Below are positions 10,801 through 22,960 of a DNA stretch of 64,000 nt, in pieces; within the stretch, counting starts at the first letter, position 1, and each line of letters opens with the position of its first letter. This stretch comes from Onchocerca volvulus (taxonomy: Eukaryota; Nematoda; Chromadorea; Rhabditida; Onchocercidae). The notes below the pieces were generated by a model. It had not been told where the DNA came from and made no database searches. It worked only from the letters and a program-made list of their open reading frames with translations. A program made the position numbers and the translations under genes. Location: contig HG738139.1 of NCBI GenBank assembly GCA_000499405.2, forward strand, positions 2,150,976-2,214,975, given 5' to 3'.

Positions 10801-13800
10801 AAGACATAGGAATAATGTTATATGCTTCGACATTGCGCGAAAAATTTCGTCAACTGTATAGGTATGTATAGTATATGCATCATGTATTGGAAAATGTTGC
10901 AGTATATGATTCATCCAAAAGGAGTTCGGCGGTCCTTTTTCGTGAACTTCACCTATATCACTCATGTTGGTTGGTATTCATCGCTCGTTTACGTGCTTGA
11001 AAAATTGCTGTATGTCGCAAACACTGTCTTGCAACTTTATGTCGTCAATACATTTGTAGGTGATGGGACACTATTTTGGGGATATCAGGTTCATTTTCTT
11101 TGTTAATTAATAAAACACTGATTGCGGAGCAAGAGGTGTTGTATTCCATTCAAATTTTTCCCTGAAAACAAATTCATATTTTCTTTTACTATTAGTAATT
11201 TCTGCTCAATTTGAATGTTTCATTTACCGAACCGTATAAATAATAATCTCGATTCCCATGTATTAATATTTTGAAAGAGGAAGGTGCAGGAAGCAAGCCT
11301 ATATGCAAACTACTTGATCCTGATATCATGTTTATTTTTTCTTTGTAAGTGTTAAATTCTCATGAAATGAATTGGAAGCCACTTCAAATAAGAATACTCG
11401 CACTTAAAAATTTCACAGTCTTTCAAAACAATAAATCACTACAAAAGCCAGAAAAAAATGATCATGTACTAAAATAAGTGTCAACAATAATTTTTTCTAT
11501 TTCAAGATGTTAAATTCGGTGTATTCCTAATGAAATCTTTTTACAGTTACTCAAGGATCTTTGGCTGGGACGAGATTGGACGATTACTGGACATTTTCCG
11601 CGAGTGGTATATTGCGATTATATGAAGCACGAACTTGCGAATGTGCAGCGCAAAACAGTTCAGTGTGCGCTTGTAATAAATATTCTCAACGAAAAGGTCG
11701 TTTGCTTTTTATTTCATAATGCAGACAGAATGCCTAGAAGAATGGCAGTTAGTCACCAGTCATGACTCATTAAACTAATATTCACATCTTTAGCTAAAGT
11801 ATGGATTTAACTGAAAAAAAATTTCTTTAAAATTAGTTGAATAGATATTCTCATTATTGTCTGCATGGCTGTTGCTATTGCTTGCGATCAATGTTGTCAG
11901 CGCAGTTTATACATTCGCCTTATTGTTCATGCCAACATTCCGCCAAAATTCTGTATTAAATTATCTGCAGGTTTGACTATATTTTGTTTTCAGAATGTAT
12001 TGCTTTAGTTTTCTAATAAAAGAATTCTTAAAATTATGGTATATACTAGATTTTAAATTGTTCAAATAGGAACAAGAGGAGATAAAACATGGAATACTGG
12101 TACATTGCTATAAATCCAAATATATTTTATAATAGATGCGAAATTTGATTTGGTGGATTATCTGCTGAATAAAATTTCGCTATAATTCTATTGCAAATAA
12201 TTTGGAATTCCACTGATTCAAAAAACGACTTTCTAAACAGTGTTTTGGAATTTTCTTTTCTATAGTTGAGGATTTTTAAGTTTGACTTTTGCAAATGTAA
12301 TGTAAATAGTGAAATATAAAGTTAGATACTATAATTGTTTTTGAAATATTTTAGGGTTCTGTTTGCAGAGAAGGAACACTTAATGACGGTTCAGATAATG
12401 GTGAGTCTGTATGAAATTTCTTAAATGGTGATTTCATTTTTTTAAAAAATTTATCTAATTTTTCATTCCAACATTCTGCTAATTGCTATAGTTTTCTTAT
12501 GTGAAAAGCCCAAGCCTAAGCCTACTTCTTATTGACCAGAATCCAGAAGTTGTGAATTGGGGTTGTAGCAACAGAATAGGCTTTAGAGTCTGCGTAGAAT
12601 GTCAGCTTAGATCTAATAGAATTGTATCTGATTTGACTCCTTCAGTATGTAAAATTTTATTTCTAAATTGTTTATTTTTTGTAGTTTAATTATACATGAT
12701 TTCATGTAGGCCAAAAAAAAATTTTATTCTTTTATTACCTTCTGTTAAATATTGAGATTTAGATTTTTTTTTTTTTAGATATTTTTTGGAATTCAGTGAT
12801 CATATTTATTTTATATATACATTAAGGAAAAGCCATTTTATTTGCCGGAAATTGCTCAGAAAATGTGGGAAATTACTTTTTAATTTTAAATTGATTTTTT
12901 TATAAAAATATTACATTCTCAACAAGAATAAAGGAGGCATTTTAAAGCAACTAAAGCTTTTTGCGTGCTTCTGATAATCGCTATGTCAAAATTCAAAAAA
13001 AAAATTCTTGCGTCGGCTCTGCTGCTGCTTTATTGCAGCATTGAATCAAAAAAAATCATATTATAGATTACTGGTCAGATTCTTGCCTTTTCGTTTGCAT
13101 TATAGATTACTGGTCAGATTCTTGCCTTTTCGTTTTAAATGCCAAATATATAATCCTAAGAATAATACGTTCTAACATTTTTTGCACTTAATTGAATTTA
13201 GTGAAAAATTTTTTTCATGCTTCAAGGCTCTATCAGCTAATACAATAAAGCGGTTTTTGCTAAATTTCGTTCTTTTGGTTACATGATTTTTGAAAATTTT
13301 AAAAATAAAAAAATCTTCAGATGGGGAGTTTTGCGAAAATAAGTTGTCTGAGGATTGCATCTCAAACACTACAAGCGCTTCATTTCATTCCAAAATTAGG
13401 TAAGGCTGAAATAATGATGTCATATTAAATTTTAGTTCTTTCCGTTTAAATCGTTCCTTTTTAAATTTATGCCTTGAATCAGCAATTTCGATCATCAGAA
13501 GTGTTAAAATCATTTTAAAAAAGTATTTTAGGCGCCGTTTATGTGCAATGACAGCTGAATGCGGGGAAAATGTGGACATAGAAAATGAAAAGATGAGGGA
13601 ATCTGAAGAACAGAAGCAGGAGATATGGTATCGACGATCAGCTTCACTGTCATGTAATTTTTAAAAATTTATCGCAAATTCTATATGAAAAAAGAATGAA
13701 ATGCTTTAAATGTAGAAAGAAATAGTCAAAAAAAATTTTTAGCTTAAAAACCAACCGTGCATTTCAGCACCCAACAAAGAACCAAATTCCTTTCGTTCAT

Positions 13801-15419
13801 GTATTTAATTACTTGCTAATTTTCAAAGAAAATCAGCAATTAAAAATCATTCCATCTTCTATAGTTTCTTATTTTCTTTATTGTAAAGAATCTGCTAACC
13901 AAACTTTTTGTTGCCCTGACAATATTTGGCAACTTTTGGTTATTACTTTTCAGTTCGTTGATTTTCTGTATGTTACATTCATAAAAAATTGCCGTATCTT
14001 TACATTCATTTGTACAGAAAACATATGTGAAAATTGAAGTATTTTATCAATTATATCAATTTTAGATAAAAACAAAAATCTTCTGCATAGTTTTGTTTGC
14101 GAAGCTATACATCCAGATAGTATTCTTCTATTACGTTTCATACATTCTCATGCGGGTGGGATGGTTACATCTGACATCGTATTCGCACTCTGGGCTGATT
14201 ATGTGGAATCAAAGAAATCAAGATGCAAGTACCAGTCGAGAATTACAAATAACATCGCACCTGGTAAGTTGAAAAATTAACGAATAATTAAATAATATAG
14301 TGAAGTGGTAATGTATTAGTGAAGTATAACTTATTTTGCAATAACAATCATCAAGATTTAGTTTGCAGTTAACGTAGTTATTTGTTTAAGGAATATCAAA
14401 ATTACTCAGTTCTCTTTTCTTTTTTCTTTTTTATGAACAGATTAATCCTAAAATGATTTAGCTCATATGATGGAGACCGATTTTGCAAAAACTGGAAATG
14501 CTTTTCTCATTTGTTTTCTGGTCTTTTTCATCTCTGATAACTACTAAATTTTATGTAATCTTTACGTGTTTTTTCCAGAAATTGCTCCGGATTTGGTCAT
14601 TAAAATTAGTATAAAGTAGGAGAACTGTGATTTTTATTTCTTTAAACGGTATTTGATAGAAGTTTCTTGCTCTTTTATTAACTTTTCATTGAGTTTTCTT
14701 ACCATTTTTTTTTTTTTTGTATTATAGCTCCATCCTATCATATTATTATTTTCGAAATAAAGTACCATTTTTTATGTTTTGGTGATAAACACTAATCGAC
14801 TAGTGATTTTTTTGAGCCTCCTATGCTGTTTTCAGGAGCACCAGCCTGGGAAAAAAACACAGCAGTACTAAATAGTAACAAATGTTTTAGTTTATTTTCT
14901 CCAAAAATTGATTCGGCAATTGTAGATGCTGATCCTCTTCTGAAAGTAAATGAAGAATACGCACAAGTGGTGAGTGTTCCAAGCCTATTCTTTAAGAAAG
15001 AGCGTTATAATGTCCATAAAACTTGGAGGAAGAGTTTTTTTCCAAAAAATTTGATGAAGCATATTTATTGCATATTTTTTGCTCATTGTCCAATAGTTTT
15101 TGGTGATGCTCGAGAAATAAAACAACAATAATTTTATGCTCTGAAAGAGTTCTTTTCGGTTATTATTGAATACACTGCTATTCCAAAATAGCGAATTATT
15201 CCGAAATAGAAACAAAACATACATCTTGAAGCACCCGCAAAATCATCAAGAAATAAAACACATGATGTTTCTCAGAACAATTATTTCTCAGAACATTACA
15301 AATATTTTATATGGATGCAAAATATTTGCCACTTATATCAGGAGGATCCTCCAGTTTTATTAATATTTCTTTTTCAGGTTGACGCTTTACATTTCTGTCC
15401 ATCTGCAGTACACCTGTAA
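7885..15419 (+). CDS. Innexin gap-junction protein
   Basis: Fourteen exons join in phase: 7885-7957, 8578-8691, 8996-9129, 9610-9691, 10125-10228, 10903-11088, 11547-11696, 11845-11970, 12355-12400, 13321-13399, 13532-13653, 14066-14263, 14836-14969, 15378-15419; 529 residues. The start MFLGIP and TM1 (FYTVLALLFFSLLIG) are followed by the first extracellular loop with two cysteines (PIRC, HDYC), then the innexin signature YYQWVPF opening TM2. TM3 is LEKLLYVANTVLQLYVV; the second loop has two cysteines (VVYCDY, TVQC); TM4 follows NEK. A conserved cytoplasmic block (HPDSILLLRFIHSHAGG) is encoded by exon 12. Innexins form gap junctions and hemichannels in the plasma membrane. About 82 residues from exons 9-11 separate TM4 from that block, longer than usual. 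The orthologue among the many nematode innexins cannot be set. The last exon ends at an in-frame TAA; a donor-like GTAAG overlaps it, so the last residues are less sure. Confidence 0.88.
13060..13135. repeat. 39-bp tandem duplication in innexin intron 9
   Basis: The unit from 13060-13098 is repeated at 13099-13135 with no visible difference until the last bases, which suggests a recent duplication. Confidence 0.85.
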
Positions 15420-16873
15420 GTTTTATTTTAGTCTCTTCTTTTTATTGGTCTAGATTGATCTGGATTAAAAACAAGTTATAACTAATTTATATGATCATGA
15501 TATTTTTCATATGAAATAATGATTGCAGAAGAGAAAATATGTCTATAGAAAAAAACTGATAAGTAAAAAAGCATTTTCAACAAAACGATTGATGATGTTT
15601 TTGATTAACGAATACTTCACTTAGTGAGTTTCTCAGTTATTTTTTTTTTTTTTTTTCAGTTAAACTGTTTATCAGATTTTCATCTATATACTCAAAATTT
15701 TTGTGCTTATTTTTTTTGCGTTAAATCAATTTTGTGGAGATCCTGACAGATATTTTGACATCTGATACTATCCCATGGAAAGAAGAAAGAGGGATGAACT
15801 TTCATTATGATCTTTCACATTTCGGTAATCGGATCAATAAATATCACTGACGATTATTCAGTGCGATTTATTTATTGCTAATTATGATTTCAACGATTTG
15901 AAAATTCCGAATAGTCTTTCACTCTAATTATAACTGCTTCAATTCCTTCCAGTTATCTTATTACGTTTCGACCTCACTTATTTAATGATCTTCAACTCTC
16001 AACGAAAGGATTACCTTCTTATGCTTCGATCTCGTTATTTGACCCTCTTCAACTGTCAGTGGAAGGACCGCCAAAGCGAAATTTTGATTTATAATGCACA
16101 TTTTTTAAACTTGTATTCTCAGTAAAATTATACTGTAACTGCATCTTTCGCTATGCAAAAAGAATAGCTGCAAAATCACAAATGCTAAAAAAGTAGAAGA
16201 TATACCAACGATTAACGAAAGAGGTCGGATATTTTAATTTTCTTAATTTCTTTTATTTTTTTGGTGAGCGGGAGTGAAATATTTGACCAATTACCCTTTT
16301 TTTTATTCGAACATTATTTGATGAATGGATCTGTTATAATTTTACTACTGAAATAATTACCAATGAATTTTGATATGAATTTGTACTCATAAAATTATCA
16401 AAATTGAAAGGCCGCCACATATTACATGGAATTTCTGTTTTTATGATTCATGTGTTTTTATTGATTTTGATTTTGAATTCATATGATTAAATCGGCATAA
16501 AGCTGTACTTTTCCATGCCCATTTCATTGTCAAATATATCTACTAGATATATGGTATTTGCGAATCTTTTTTTATTGAGAATAAAACTGAGCTTCTCGCA
16601 AATTGTTCTTTTGGTTAGTAGTTGTTTTATTACAACCTGGATGTTTCTCTATTACTCTAATTTCTTCTTTTTTCCTATACATTTCTTCAGCATATCTTGG
16701 GTTTTTTATAACTTTTTCGGGATAAACAGATCTTTTTTTAAACAAAGCAATTAGTATTTATCCAATTCATCAAATCAAATACTTACCCAAATAAGGAATA
16801 GAAATTATCAAACTAATGAGTTTTCATTTGTTTTCACTGATACTGAATTTTCTCATTTCTCTCCATTAAACAT
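15420..16873. other. Intergenic region between innexin and COPS9 genes
   Basis: AT-rich sequence without a recognisable gene. The frame at 16515-16754 is hydrophobic and phenylalanine-rich, as expected of T-rich noncoding DNA. Confidence 0.4.
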
Positions 16874-16883
16874 TTCTTTTCAG
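16874..16883 (+). promoter_or_regulatory. Strong splice acceptor, probable trans-splice or 5' UTR acceptor of COPS9 gene
   Basis: TTTCTTTTCAG-type acceptor 113 nt upstream of the COPS9 start codon. In nematodes such an unpaired acceptor is commonly the spliced-leader site. It could also join a further innexin exon, which would add one lysine and stop at 16890. Confidence 0.45.
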
Positions 16884-16996
16884 CAAGTGAAGTACTGCTA
16901 AACTGATTCTGTTTCGGTTGGTAGAAGTATTGGTAATATCGAACAGACAAATTTTTCTGTTGGGGAATTCTCGGAAATTCCTGAAGTAACGTAAGA

Positions 16997-17212
16997 ATGT
17001 CGGGTTCTCAAAATGTGACTGGCTTAGCAGAGAGTAGCGCTAACAACAGCTATTGCGTAATGGATGGTACTGATTCGCAGAATACTGATATGATGGATTT
17101 CGATGATGGTTCCGGTCCAGCAGATCCACGACTCGAAAAGCAACAACCGCAGTTATTACATGCTGATTTTTATGATGATTTCGGTGATTTGTTCGATAAT
17201 GTTAGAATCTAA
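16997..17212 (+). CDS. COPS9: COP9 signalosome subunit 9 (CSNAP / COPS9) orthologue
   Basis: A single-exon 71-residue acidic protein. The C-terminal 'HADFYDDFGDLFDN' closely matches the C-terminal tail of animal COPS9 (formerly MYEOV2), where the phenylalanines of the HADFF..FEDLFDD tail anchor the protein to the CSN core. The N-terminal half is low-complexity and not conserved. COPS9 is the smallest stoichiometric member of the COP9 signalosome, which removes NEDD8 from cullins; it tunes the association of the complex with its partners. At 71 residues it is somewhat longer than the human protein of about 57. The family call rests on the short C-terminal motif, the acidity and the size. Confidence 0.8.
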   Translation: MSGSQNVTGLAESSANNSYCVMDGTDSQNTDMMDFDDGSGPADPRLEKQQPQLLHADFYDDFGDLFDNVRI

Positions 17213-17997
17213 AATTTGAAATTTTTTCTGATTTTTAAGGATGAGATATAGTAAATATAATTGGAATTTGCATAGCTACCAGAAACTACTGTTTCAAGAA
17301 CTTTCTTCCTTTTTTTCTTATGCATCTTTTTAATAGTTTTCAGAATATTGATGCTCACTTTGTAATAGATTCTATTTCTTGATGTGTATTACCGATCTGT
17401 ATACGGAATTTTAGAATTGTAAACTTGATATAAGAAACATTTTTTTTTGCTTATCTACTTTGGATAATTCCTGTTCTTGATATCTTCTTACCGTTTGATA
17501 ATGCAGTATTTATGTTTGGACATTTTTTTTTTTCTTTTATCGAATTCATGCGTTTGGTATATCATCTGATTTTTATTCTCACATAATACTGAATTGAATT
17601 TTGTAATGAGTTTTCCGGTTCATTTGTTTCGTTTATTAGTCATGCAATGTTTATAAAACGACAGTGTTTTGAATTGCAACGCTTCTTCACACATTGGTTA
17701 GCTTAATTTTGTTTCCATTATTTCATTTTCTAACTTGATATACTAATTAGAGGCGGATTGTTCACAGAAAGATGCAACATTCAGCAGGCCAACGCGATGA
17801 AATTAGATTAGAAGATGAGTATTCTGCTGAGATTCTTATACGTAATAATAATTGACGGGTTTGGTTACTTGAAATTAGTTTTTGTTGATTTTGAATTCTA
17901 GAATTTTTGAAGTTGACTTTTTATTGTCAGGTGGTCTTTGTTGTTCTTACTTGCAATTTGCTTTCTGCTTTAGCAAATAATAATCAAGGAAGAATAA
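17213..17997. other. Noncoding region, probable COPS9 3' UTR and spacer
   Basis: Contains several T-runs and no canonical AATAAA near the stop. A tiny frame at 17773-17856 (27 codons, acceptor-like TTCACAG before it) looks codon-rich but could not be assigned. Confidence 0.3.
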
Positions 17998-18815
17998 GAA
18001 ATATGAAATTCAGACTTGAAGTCCCAAATATTGGGCATTATGCAACTGTACGGAACGACAATCTCTTTTCTTTATCCTAATGTACCAGATGTAGTGATCA
18101 AATAGCAAATTTTATTCATCCCGGATTCATCCAGACAATAATATTCATTGTGATGGAAAGAAATTTGTAGATCGTGTATATTCATTGATAACTGATTATT
18201 TTCTGCTGCGATAGTAGAAATAATACAGAATACTGCAACACTACGACAACTATTTGCCATTTCAATACTTGAACAACAGACGAAGCAATTCTTCATTTCC
18301 AAAATCCTGATAATTTAGCATCATTTAGCATTTTTGAAAGCTCAATAAATTAACTTTAGAGTGAGTTATTAAGTACCAAAAATAATAACCAGGAAAAGTT
18401 CGTTATTCACTCAGCATTTCAATAACATTTGCAGACCTTTCAGGTTTAGTTTAGGTCATCGATCTTCTCCCATTTCAGAATTTAATGAGCTGAAAGTAAG
18501 TGATTTTGTCAAAACCAATTTAAGAGAAAATGTGGGATAAATGAAGAAGGAAAAATATTTTGAAAATTGATGATGTGGTTTAACTCGATACTATAAAATA
18601 AAATAAATGAATCTGAAAATGTAATATAATATAAATAATAGAAGAGGAATGCAAATCAAATTAACCTGAATAAAAGAAGAATACAAACACAAGTATAGTA
18701 GAATCGAATGCCGGATGTCTAGGAAGAATTACGGCAACGAGACAAATCCTACAGGAAGCTAATTTTTCTGCAATCAGTAGCACTCCATTCATAACATCGT
18801 CATGTTATATGCAAA
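17998..18815 (-). pseudogene. AASDH adenylation-domain fragment, inverted copy (arm A)
   Basis: Read on the minus strand this arm repeats the plus-strand arm at 19289-20033: part of a first exon (18704-18811), an intron, and a second exon with 'CFVCCSSIEMANS' and 'ICYLITTSGTLG', the phosphate-binding loop of AMP-forming enzymes. A TAA stop follows GTLG where arm B has GAA. The first-exon start (the MSTTPIAK part) is not present. Without a start, and with a stop in the nucleotide-binding loop, it cannot make an enzyme. It arose by inverted duplication of the neighbouring fragment or of the functional gene. Confidence 0.75.
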
Positions 18816-20033
18816 ATTTGAAATTGAATAATAAGGGGAAATTTGCTTCGAACATATAATATTATTTTGTCTCATATTTCACTTTTTCTGGCAATTACAA
18901 CTTTCTAATCATTCTACACGGAATATGTACCTGCTTTTACTTATATAAATTGGCATTTGGCATTACGAGCAAGCATATATCTCGGACTGGCAAATATTTC
19001 AGCGTCATATTAAGCATATCATTTAGTACAATGCATCTGGCAATGCTCAGTTTATATAATTTTGGTCAAGTACGACGCGTAATGCGAACTTATTCTGTTT
19101 CGCTTTCGATAAGACATTGGCAATTTCGCAAATGAGACATTGTTCATCGTTGTCATTTAAACTGTATACATTTGTTTCTTTTTTTTTCCCCGATCAATGT
19201 TGCAGAATAAAAATGTCAACGACACCAATTGCGAAAGCATTTTCAATGATATATGTCGAAGAATTGGATAATTCGTGTGAAATGACAGTGAGCCATGACG
19301 ATGTTATGAATGGAGTGTCGTTGATCGCAGAAAAATTAGCTTCCTATAGGAATTGTCTCGTTGCCGTAGTTCTTCCTAAACATCCGGCATTCGTTTCTGC
19401 TATACTTGGATTTGTATTTTTTTTTTTTTATTCAAGATTATTTATTTTTTAAATAATTTGGGGTTGAACAATATCATCAATTTTCAAAATCATTCTCCTT
19501 CATTTATCCTTCTCTTCAACCACAAAATCATTTCATTTTTATCTCAGTGAATTCTGAAATGAATTAAAGTCGATAACCTAAATAAACCTGAAAGTCTGCA
19601 AATATTATTCAAATGCTGAGCGAATAAAGAGCTTTTTCTGATTATTATTTTTAGTACTTAATAGCTCACTAAAGTTAATTTATTGAGCTTTCAAAAATGC
19701 TAAGTGATGCTAGATTTTCAGGATTTTGGAAACGAAGAATTGCTTCGTTTGTTGTTCAAGTATTGAAATGGCAAATAGTTATCGTAGTGCTGCAGTATCC
19801 TGTATCATTTCTACTATCGCAACAGAAGATAATCAGTTATCAATGAATATACACGGTCTGCAAATTTCTTTTCATCACAATGGATATTATTGTTTGGATG
19901 AATTCGGGAAGGATAAAATTTGCTATTTGATCACTACATCTGGTACATTAGGAGAAAGAAAAGAGATTCTTGTTCCGTATAGCTGCATAATGCCTAATAT
20001 TTGGGACTTCAGGTCTGAATTTCCGATTCTTTA
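17998..20033. repeat. Large inverted repeat: about 0.8-kb arms, about 0.47-kb spacer
   Basis: The arm 17998-18815 is the diverged reverse complement of 19289-20033; both exon and intron sequence is shared. The spacer 18816-19288 holds the unique start of the fragment gene. Transcription across both arms would give a long double-stranded RNA with homology to AASDH. Confidence 0.8.
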
Positions 20034-20528
20034 GTTATCTTTTATTTCTATTTATCATTGATTATTGTTTGTTAAAAAGTTATCATATTTTGAGATATCA
20101 GATTATATCACGAATTTTACCATATTGTTAAAGTCACCGTTACGTTGGAAAAATATTTGAAAGGTAGTCTTGCTCATTCTAACATAATCGTTGTTGTCTA
20201 TGAAATTTCGGAGAAAATAATTGTTTTCTAATATCGGGAAATTTCTTTTTTATGCTTATATTATTACAGTAGAAAATATAAGATGAGAAACCACTCAGTA
20301 AGATGGTCGGCATGAAAAGCTTCACAAATTATGATCTCTTCGCATGATCAGTTAATTATTTTGAAGTCTATAAGATTTAAACGTTTCCTTATTTTGGAAA
20401 AAAATTTGCTTTAGCTTCAAATTTTTCTTCCTTTTAGCCGTCGATTCCAAATTACAACTTTCGGTGTTATTCTTTTCGCAACGTTTGATCACGATGGAAG
20501 ATTTGAATAAAACATTTGAAAATTCTAG
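19213..20528 (+). pseudogene. AASDH adenylation-domain N-terminal fragment (arm B), probably broken
   Basis: A start codon at 19213, 8 nt after a TTGCAG acceptor, opens a 5' exon (MSTTPIAKAF...HPAFVSAILG). A second exon from 19722 carries 'CFVCCSSIEMANS', 'CYLITTSGTLGERKEI' (P-loop of ANL enzymes) and 'PYSCIMPNIWDF', which matches the AASDH adenylation domain. A possible third exon from about 20438 continues with 'RFQITTFGVILFATFDH' and then hits a TAA. The first exon ends at a donor (GTATTT after GGATTT) that does not match the phase of the second, and the stretch expected between them is missing. The rest of the domain is replaced by a Helitron. A transcript may still be made from the intact start. 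Confidence 0.65.
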
Positions 20529-20989
20529 TGAGTTTTTTCATTATTTTAGTATATATGAGTTTAATGGCATATTAATGAGAAGAATTATTATCTAAATCAA
20601 ATGAAAAAATGTTAAAATTGCAAATAGAAAGTAAAATGATTGGAAAAATTAGAAACTAGAAACTAAAAATGGAAAAATAATCAAAGCCTAATCATTTTTT
20701 TTTTCAACCTTATCATTCCTTTTCCTTCTCCAATACATATATTAGCCGAACCCGGCGACGCTTCGCGTGGCTAGGTGTAGCCAGTTTATGTAAATAGAAA
20801 TATAAGTATTCGTTTGTTCAAAATCTTAAATCTCCGAAATTTCTCAAACAAGCACCTTATCTATATTAGTTTAAAATCTAAGATCTCCGAAAGTTCTTAT
20901 TTATTGTTTTGAAATTTTGAAACAATGCTGCATTCGAATACCGCAGTTTTTAACTTTTATGTACAAGCGTTGCTGTAGTTCAGTCTGGT

Positions 20990-22130
20990 TAAGTGGTGAA
21001 GAAAGAACAGAGAAAGTGCACTTTTCTAATATGTTTAGTTTCACAATGCTGTGGGTATCCAATATTTTTTGTTATTCCATTGTCTACATAGATATAGAGA
21101 TTATCTGGTTGCTCTAGAACACGCAACATAGTCCATGTGAGCAATCACTGTCTAAATGTAAACCGCACGATGCTAAAGATTGGCTCTGAGGTTTGTTGAC
21201 GATGATTGCAAATATCAATCAGATTGGGAGTTGAAATCTCTAAAATTGAAATGGCATGTCCTTTGGAATCATAGGAATGCAGGAAATGAAAACATCTTCA
21301 TTTTTGAATACTCCTTTAGAGATTGTTGCTTCTGCAGATATTGTTCATCAATTTTTTTATTGCAAGTCGCGTGCCGTTACAAAGCTTTGGCTGGTTGATA
21401 TTTCACAACATAATAATTGGAGTATTCAAAAAGTATTGGCACACTGATTTTCAATTGCAGTACCACCCTGACAGATCGAGTGAATTCAAATGTTCTCTTA
21501 AATTGATTAAACATTTCATCTGCTTTCATAACAGTGTTGGCGGACTTTTATGTGACTGCCTCGCCTTGAATATTGGACTGAATAATATTGTTAAATTCGT
21601 AGACATCTTCGTTCTTGGCCGCAAAATAGCTCGTTCACTCAGTCAATCGTGATTCTTTGCTTCCATTAAATCTTTATAATTAATTCAGAATTTCAGCCTA
21701 TTCATACGTTGAAGAACAAGCGTGATTTCTTATAATATTTTTCAATATTTCTTCAATAAAATCTTTTTTTGACGTCACTAAATTGCAGAAGTTAGGAGGC
21801 AATGAAATTCGTCCTATGGCCAGATCATTCGATATGTGAGAATATCTCGACTGATTGATCGTCTTGCAATTGGACGCGCATATTTGTGGTTAATTTTAAT
21901 GTCTTTATGTGTCGCTACAAAGTATAGTATTTCATTTATTTATCCACTGCTGTAGATCAAAAAATCACAGGTAATATTTGCCTGAAATCTCCTTTAAGCA
22001 ATATTAATGCGTTCCCAGATAGTTTGATATTTCCATGCAAATCTTGGAATGATCGACAAAGAGCCTCGAACGATTTTTCATGCGCCACTGAATATTCACC
22101 TCAAACGACAAGTTCACATTTCTGCAATAT
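20990..22130 (-). pseudogene. Helitron helicase (RepHel C-terminal part), frameshifted
   Basis: Pieces in several minus-strand frames, in order from 22130 downwards: 'EKSFEALCRSFQDLHGN'; 'LKGDFRQILPVI' at 21963-21998 (the GDFRQ..P motif of PIF1-type helicases); 'TTNMRVQLQDDQSVEIF' near 21850-21893; 'ISLPPNFCNLVTS' near 21800; 'NIIQSNIQGEAV' near 21580; and a late CGL..D..SHG piece near 21140. The order and spacing follow intact Helitron helicases. Stops and frameshifts interrupt it many times. No function is expected. Confidence 0.8.
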
Positions 22131-22599
22131 TTCCCCCATGCCGATGCTTTGGAAATGTTGCACGTAGGAGGTTCAATGAACTCCCAACCAATGCTCGCAA
22201 TCATGATCCTCAAGTCTGACCGCATATCACTCTGCTGTTCTGCCGGCACGTATTGGAGTCATTCTTTGTCTTTTTGTTCGCTCGCTGATGCCCATTCTTC
22301 CTCAGTTTGATTTGAGCACTGCTTGCTTCTATTGCACGAGTACACTGACTCAAGTTAGATCTTTTATGAACCATTATCTGGATGATCTAAAGTAGATCAA
22401 TTGCATCTGAATTGTTTTCAAAACTGATTTGTCACTGACCTTAAATTTGGACTTCTATTGCCTTTGAATTGTGTGAGTAAAACTGATTCAACCTCCGAAG
22501 TTCTGACCTTTTAAATCCTTTGGGAATCCTCCTCCTCCAGTATGTCGCTTTATGATTGGTTGATCTCACTTTTTTTATCTGTGAATCTTAACCATTTTA

Positions 22600-22960
22600 G
22601 CGGTAAACATGTTCATCCTTACGGGTAGATAAAAAAAAATGTAGTATATCTATATAGAAACACTCGCCTATTCGAATGCAGCGTTTTTTCAAATTTTTGA
22701 ATCATTGAAGAACTTGAAACGTTTGTCACAATGAACAACATCAAATCACTTTATAGGAAGTAGGTGCGGTCAATAAATTCAGTCCTCTCATTTACTTTTA
22801 CCTATCACCTTTTACGAGTGTGACAGTAAAAAAAAAAAAAGTAGAAATATTTAAACAAAAACACGCGCCTAATTGAATGCAACCTTGTATCAAAATTGAA
22901 AGCAATCGGTGAAGAGGTTGTAAAGTTATGTGGCAAGTAACAGCATAAATGCGGTCAATA
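22600..22960. repeat. Tandem copies of a roughly 185-bp module
   Basis: Both copies share, in order, 'aaacac.cgcct', 'gaatgcaRc', a 'tgaagaa/tgaagag' stretch and 'tgcggtcaata' (about 22764 and 22949). They are diverged. Such modules occur in nonautonomous Helitrons, but their link to this element is inferred from position only. Confidence 0.5.

Noticed and set aside
22004..22249. Minus-strand 81-codon frame read as an integrase-like protein
   Set aside because: An integrase reading was considered, but the adjacent frame gives clear Helitron helicase motifs (SFEALCRSFQDLHGN, GDFRQILP); this frame is a frameshifted shadow, possibly including a bit of the element's N-terminal region.
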